A stretch of 45,906 nucleotides of DNA from Microcystis aeruginosa W13-11 (lineage in GTDB: Bacteria > Cyanobacteriota > Cyanobacteriia > Cyanobacteriales > Microcystaceae). This document shows, piece by piece, positions 42,729-45,906 of the stretch. Position numbers and translations under genes: made by a program. Location: assembly GCA_009995705.1 (NCBI GenBank), contig JAADBR010000019.1, positions 1-45,906 of the forward strand, in the 5' to 3' direction. The notes beneath the pieces are model-generated. The model had not been told where the DNA came from. It saw only the letters and a list, made by a program, of their open reading frames with translations, and ran no database searches. Within the stretch, counting starts at the first letter, position 1. Each line of letters opens with the position of its first letter.

Positions 42729-44477
42729 ATGAGTCAAGATAAAATCCAAGCAAAACTAAAGATCATTCCCCTGGGAGGATTACACGAAATCGGCAAAAAC
42801 ACCTGTGTTTTTGAGTACGATGATGAGATTATTCTCCTGGATGCTGGTTTAGCTTTTCCTTCCGATGATATGCACGGGGTCAATGTAGTGCTTCCCGATA
42901 TGACTTATCTAAGAGAAAATCGCCATAAAATTAAGGGTATGATCGTCACCCACGGTCACGAAGATCATATCGGTGGCATTCCCTACCATCTCAAACAATT
43001 TGATGTACCAATTATCTACGGTCCGCGTCTAGCGATGGCTTTATTGCGGGATAAATTGGAAGAAGCAGGATTGGCAAATCGTACCAAATTAGAGACCGTT
43101 GCTCCTCGGCAAATGGTGCGTTTAGGCAAATCTTTCGTGGTGGAATATATCCGCAATACCCACTCAATCGCCGATAGTTTTTGTGTAGCAATTCACACTC
43201 CTTTAGGGATAATTATTCACACAGGAGATTTTAAAATTGACCATACTCCCGTGGATGGCGAATTTTTTGATCTACAAAAAATCGCCGAACATGGCGAGAA
43301 AGGAGTGCTATGTTTATTGAGTGATTCCACTAATGCAGAAGTACCCGGTTATACTCCCTCGGAAGCTTCCGTTTATCCCGGTTTAGAGCGGGTTTTTAAC
43401 CAAGCAACAGGACGGATTATGATTACTACCTTTGCTTCCTCGGTGCATCGGATTAATCTGGTGTTGAAATTAGCCCAGAAATTTAACCGGAAAGTGGTGG
43501 TAGTGGGTCGATCGATGTTAAATGTTATCGCTCATGCGCGTAATTTGGGGTATATCAAATGTCCCGACGATATATTTGAACCCTTGAAAGCGACCCGCAA
43601 TTTAGCTGATGATAAAATCGTCATTTTAACTACAGGATCTCAAGGGGAACCTTTAGCGGCCATGACGCGGATTTCTAAGGGTGAACATCCTCATATTCGA
43701 GCGCGTCAGGGGGATACGATTGTCTTTTCCGCTAATCCGATTCCGGGTAATACGATCGCCGTGGTCAATACAATTGATCGCCTGATGATGCAGGGTGCTA
43801 ACGTGGTTTACGGACGCGATAAGGGAATTCACGTTTCTGGCCATGGTTCCCAAGAAGACCATAAATTGATGCTATCTTTGACCAGGCCGAAGTTTTTTGT
43901 GCCAGTGCATGGAGAACACCGAATGCTGGTCAAACACGCTCAGATGGCCCAAAGTATGGGGATTCCCGCCGAAAATATGGTAATTGTCAAAAATGGTGAC
44001 ACGATCGAGTTAACTGGCGATCGCATTAGTCTCGGCCTACCAGTGCCTTCGGGAATCGAGTTAGTTGATCAAGCGGGTGTGGTCCACGAACACATTATGC
44101 AGGAAAGACAACAGTTAGCCGAAGATGGTGTGATTATGATCGCCGCCTTCGTTGACGCTGAGGGACAATTAAGCGCACCTCCAGAGATTAATTTGCGCGG
44201 TGTGGTGACAAAAGTGGAAATCTCGCTGCTGAATCAGTTAATTATTCGGGCGATCGAACGCTGTTTAAGCGATCGCAGTAGTGAATTTAAAACCGCCACG
44301 GGGGATCGGGATTGGGCCGGTTTGCGGGCCGAAATCGAGACGACTTTGCAACGTTTAATCAAACGGGAGTTAAAGAGTCAACCTCTAGTGATTTTCCTCC
44401 TGCAAGCGGCGGCAACGGAACCAGCGGACAATCGTACTTATCGCCGCCGTCGTCCCGCAGCCACCATGGCCTCCTAA
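42729..44477 (+). CDS. rnj: Ribonuclease J
   Basis: A 582-residue metallo-beta-lactamase/beta-CASP ribonuclease: metal-binding HGHEDH (75-80), HTGDFKIDH near 173-181, the LSDSTNAEVPG and TTGSQGEP motifs, and SGHGSQEDHKLM. RNase J degrades RNA from the 5' end and also cuts internally, and shares mRNA turnover with RNase E in cyanobacteria. AAAGGA stands 6 nt before the ATG. The C-terminal tail is short and basic (YRRRRPA), possibly an RNA or partner contact. It follows dapA, the gene order usual in cyanobacteria. I use rnj as the general symbol. Confidence 0.94.
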   Translation: MSQDKIQAKLKIIPLGGLHEIGKNTCVFEYDDEIILLDAGLAFPSDDMHGVNVVLPDMTYLRENRHKIKGMIVTHGHEDHIGGIPYHLKQFDVPIIYGPRLAMALLRDKLEEAGLANRTKLETVAPRQMVRLGKSFVVEYIRNTHSIADSFCVAIHTPLGIIIHTGDFKIDHTPVDGEFFDLQKIAEHGEKGVLCLLSDSTNAEVPGYTPSEASVYPGLERVFNQATGRIMITTFASSVHRINLVLKLAQKFNRKVVVVGRSMLNVIAHARNLGYIKCPDDIFEPLKATRNLADDKIVILTTGSQGEPLAAMTRISKGEHPHIRARQGDTIVFSANPIPGNTIAVVNTIDRLMMQGANVVYGRDKGIHVSGHGSQEDHKLMLSLTRPKFFVPVHGEHRMLVKHAQMAQSMGIPAENMVIVKNGDTIELTGDRISLGLPVPSGIELVDQAGVVHEHIMQERQQLAEDGVIMIAAFVDAEGQLSAPPEINLRGVVTKVEISLLNQLIIRAIERCLSDRSSEFKTATGDRDWAGLRAEIETTLQRLIKRELKSQPLVIFLLQAAATEPADNRTYRRRRPAATMAS

Positions 44478-44480
44478 TGG

Positions 44481-44521
44481 CAGTGAGCAGTAATCAGTGA
44501 GCAGTGAGCAGTAATCAGTGA
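44481..44521. repeat. Two tandem copies of a 20-bp repeat after rnj
   Basis: CAGTGAGCAGTAATCAGTGA occurs at 44481-44500 and again at 44502-44521, a 21-bp period, starting four bases after the rnj stop. It resembles the ACTGAT-type repeats elsewhere in the window and has no coding capacity. Confidence 0.75.
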
Positions 44522-44591
44522 AAAGATGGCAAGAAACTGCTATTTAATACTGCTCACTTAAAACTCAAATCTGATAACTGTTAACTTACCC

Positions 44592-44606
44592 ACTGATAAC
44601 TGATCA
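44592..44606. repeat. Copy of ACTGATAACTGATCA overlapping the larB start
   Basis: This 15-mer is identical to 41586-41600 in front of dapA. Here its last A is the A of the larB ATG. There is no Shine-Dalgarno sequence between the repeat and the start. Confidence 0.7.
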
Positions 44607-45376
44607 TGTTGCATCCTGCCGATTTGCGATCGCTGCTGACCGCCGTTGCCAGGGGAGAAATTAACCCGGAGACAGCCTTAGATAAACTTAAACATCTAGC
44701 CTTTGAACCAGTGGAAGACTTCGCTAAAATTGACCATCATCGTCAATTAAGAACGGGATTTCCGGAGGTTATCTGGGGACCGGGTAAAACCACCGCTCAA
44801 ATCGCCCAAATTATCGGTGTATTGCGTCAAAATAGTCCCGTGGTTATGGCCACCCGCATTGAAGCAGAGATAGCAGTCCAGCTACAGGAACAGGTAACAG
44901 ACTTAGTTTATTATCCCCTAGCCCGCATCTGTGCCATTGCCGCAGCCGCTCCAGAAAATCCCCCAAAAGGGATAATTTCCATCCTAACGGCGGGAACTGC
45001 CGATATTCCCGTAGCGGAGGAGGCGGCGGTTACTGCTCAATTATGCGGTTTTTCCGTGCATCGTCTCTGGGATGTGGGAGTAGCGGGAATTCATCGCCTC
45101 TTGAATCATCGCCATCTACTGGATGCTGCTGATGTGTTAATTGTTGTTGCGGGAATGGAAGGAGCCTTACCAAGTGTGGTAGCGGGATTAGTTGATCGCC
45201 CGGTGATCGCGGTTCCCACCAGTATCGGTTACGGAACCAGTTTCGGCGGTATTGCTCCTTTGTTAACTATGCTCAATTCCTGCGCGGTCGGTATCGGTGT
45301 GGTTAATATCGATAATGGTTTTGGGGCTGCCATGTTAGCCGGCCAAATTTTACGCACGGCGGCCAGATTAGCCTAG
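44606..45376 (+). CDS. larB: LarB-like nickel-pincer cofactor biosynthesis protein
   Basis: A 256-residue protein whose C-terminal half is a PurE/AIR-carboxylase-like fold: SILTAGTADIPVAEEAA near residue 130, DVGVAGIHRLL near 162, VVAGMEGALPSVVAGLVD near 182, and PTSIGYGTSFGG near 207. The N-terminal part (about 1-110) includes PEVIWGPGKT. LarB carboxylates and hydrolyses nicotinic acid adenine dinucleotide in the synthesis of the nickel-pincer cofactor of lactate racemase. Many cyanobacteria carry larB away from larC and larE, and neither is in this window, so the role here may differ. The start abuts a repeat. Confidence 0.88.
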   Translation: MLHPADLRSLLTAVARGEINPETALDKLKHLAFEPVEDFAKIDHHRQLRTGFPEVIWGPGKTTAQIAQIIGVLRQNSPVVMATRIEAEIAVQLQEQVTDLVYYPLARICAIAAAAPENPPKGIISILTAGTADIPVAEEAAVTAQLCGFSVHRLWDVGVAGIHRLLNHRHLLDAADVLIVVAGMEGALPSVVAGLVDRPVIAVPTSIGYGTSFGGIAPLLTMLNSCAVGIGVVNIDNGFGAAMLAGQILRTAARLA

Positions 45377-45410
45377 ATTTTCCTTCATCGAAAATTTTGG
45401 GTCTGAAACC

Positions 45411-45427
45411 CCGTCGTTTTACGACGG
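45411..45427. mobile_element. Left-end hairpin of an IS200/IS605 element
   Basis: CCGTCGT (45411-45417), TTT, ACGACGG (45421-45427) form a perfect 7-bp stem with a 3-nt loop, 52 bp before the tnpB start. Subterminal hairpins of this kind are the TnpA-recognised ends of IS200/IS605 elements. The element's other end lies outside the window. Confidence 0.55.
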
Positions 45428-45479
45428 CTTTACTGTTAAATATTAACACATTTACGAAATATATGCTAAAATGCGAGGC

Positions 45480-45906
45480 ATGGAAAAAGCCTATTCTTAC
45501 CGATTTTACCCAACACCAGAACAAGAGTCGCTATTGCGGCGCACCTTGGGCTGTGTAAGATTAGTTTACAATAAAGCTCTCCACGAACGAACACAAGCAT
45601 GGTACGAAAAGCAAGAAAGAGTAGGATATGCTGAAACTTCTTCAATGCTAACCGATTGGAAAAAGCAAGAAGAATTAGACTTTCTCAATGAAGTAAGCTG
45701 TGTACCTTTACAACAAGGGTTAAGACATCTACAAACAGCTTTCACTAACTTCTTTGCTGGTCGTACTAAGTATCCCAACTTTAAGAAAAAACATCAAGGA
45801 GGAAGTGCCGAATTTACCAAATCTGCTTTTAAATTTAAAGACAGACAAATCTATTTAGCCAAATGTACAGAACCTTTACCTATTCGATGGTCAAGACAAA
45901 TCCCAG
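45480..45906 (+). CDS. tnpB: IS200/IS605-type TnpB (partial, cut by the window end)
   Basis: The frame from the ATG at 45480 stays open to the window edge, 142 codons. It begins MEKAYSYRFYPTPEQESLLR and continues with GCVRLVYNKAL, and further on YPNFKKKH, the standard N-terminus (helix-turn-helix OrfB type) of TnpB. TnpB is an RNA-guided endonuclease that uses an RNA from the element's right end. GAGG stands just before the ATG. No tnpA gene lies to its left, so this is probably a tnpB-only element. RuvC residues and the zinc finger are beyond the window. Confidence 0.9.
   Translation, partial: MEKAYSYRFYPTPEQESLLRRTLGCVRLVYNKALHERTQAWYEKQERVGYAETSSMLTDWKKQEELDFLNEVSCVPLQQGLRHLQTAFTNFFAGRTKYPNFKKKHQGGSAEFTKSAFKFKDRQIYLAKCTEPLPIRWSRQIP

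Noticed and set aside
1..45906. tRNA or rRNA genes
   Set aside because: I looked for tRNA arms (GGTTCGA-type T loops with a CCA-side stem) and rRNA signatures and saw none that could be supported.

Overview
The window looks like a chromosomal segment of a bloom-forming cyanobacterium, most likely Microcystis or a close relative. The evidence is a low-GC sequence carrying several HIP1 octamers (GCGATCGC), the cyanobacterial gene orders tig-clpP-clpX and asd-dapA-RNase J, many short repeats and MITEs, decayed IS elements, and a complete anabaenopeptin-type NRPS cluster. Species assignment is inference; there is no rRNA or other marker gene.

Left flank (1-5158): a 5'-truncated glyoxalase I fragment, a CYTH-domain protein, nusB, a DEAD/DEAH-type helicase and hemJ, then about 1.2 kb of decayed DNA. 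That stretch holds an orphan promoter, two purine-rich repeats, the frameshifted tail of a lost gene, an IS200/IS605-like end with RNA-like hairpins and a small MITE.

Centre (5159-35108): a secondary-metabolite island. A minus-strand operon hphA-hphB-hphCD encodes a leucine-pathway-like chain-elongation route (HphA condensation, fused HphCD isomerisation, HphB oxidative decarboxylation) that would turn phenylpyruvate or 4-hydroxyphenylpyruvate into the 2-oxo acid of homophenylalanine or homotyrosine. Divergent from it runs a six-module NRPS: apnA (A-T-C-A-T-E), apnB (C-A-T), apnC (C-A-T-C-A[NMT]-T) and apnD (C-A-T-TE). An exporter, apnE, and a HisC-like aminotransferase that could supply the last step of homo-amino-acid synthesis follow. 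Hand-read A-domain codes suggest: basic residue (Arg-like) - ureido - D-Lys - Val/Ile - Hty/Hph - N-Me-Hty/Hph - Ile, cyclised through the Lys side chain. This resembles the anabaenopeptin G/H type rather than the commoner MeAla/Phe congeners. The A domains show clear evidence of duplication and core exchange.

Right flank (35109-45906): a patchwork of remnants (IS5-like, ISKra4-like, a 92-bp MITE with a TAA duplication, an IS607 tnpA start and an antitoxin-like fragment). After it come the housekeeping genes clpX, clpP and tig (minus strand) and asd, dapA, RNase J and larB (plus strand), and finally the left end and first 142 codons of an IS200/IS605 TnpB gene cut by the window edge.
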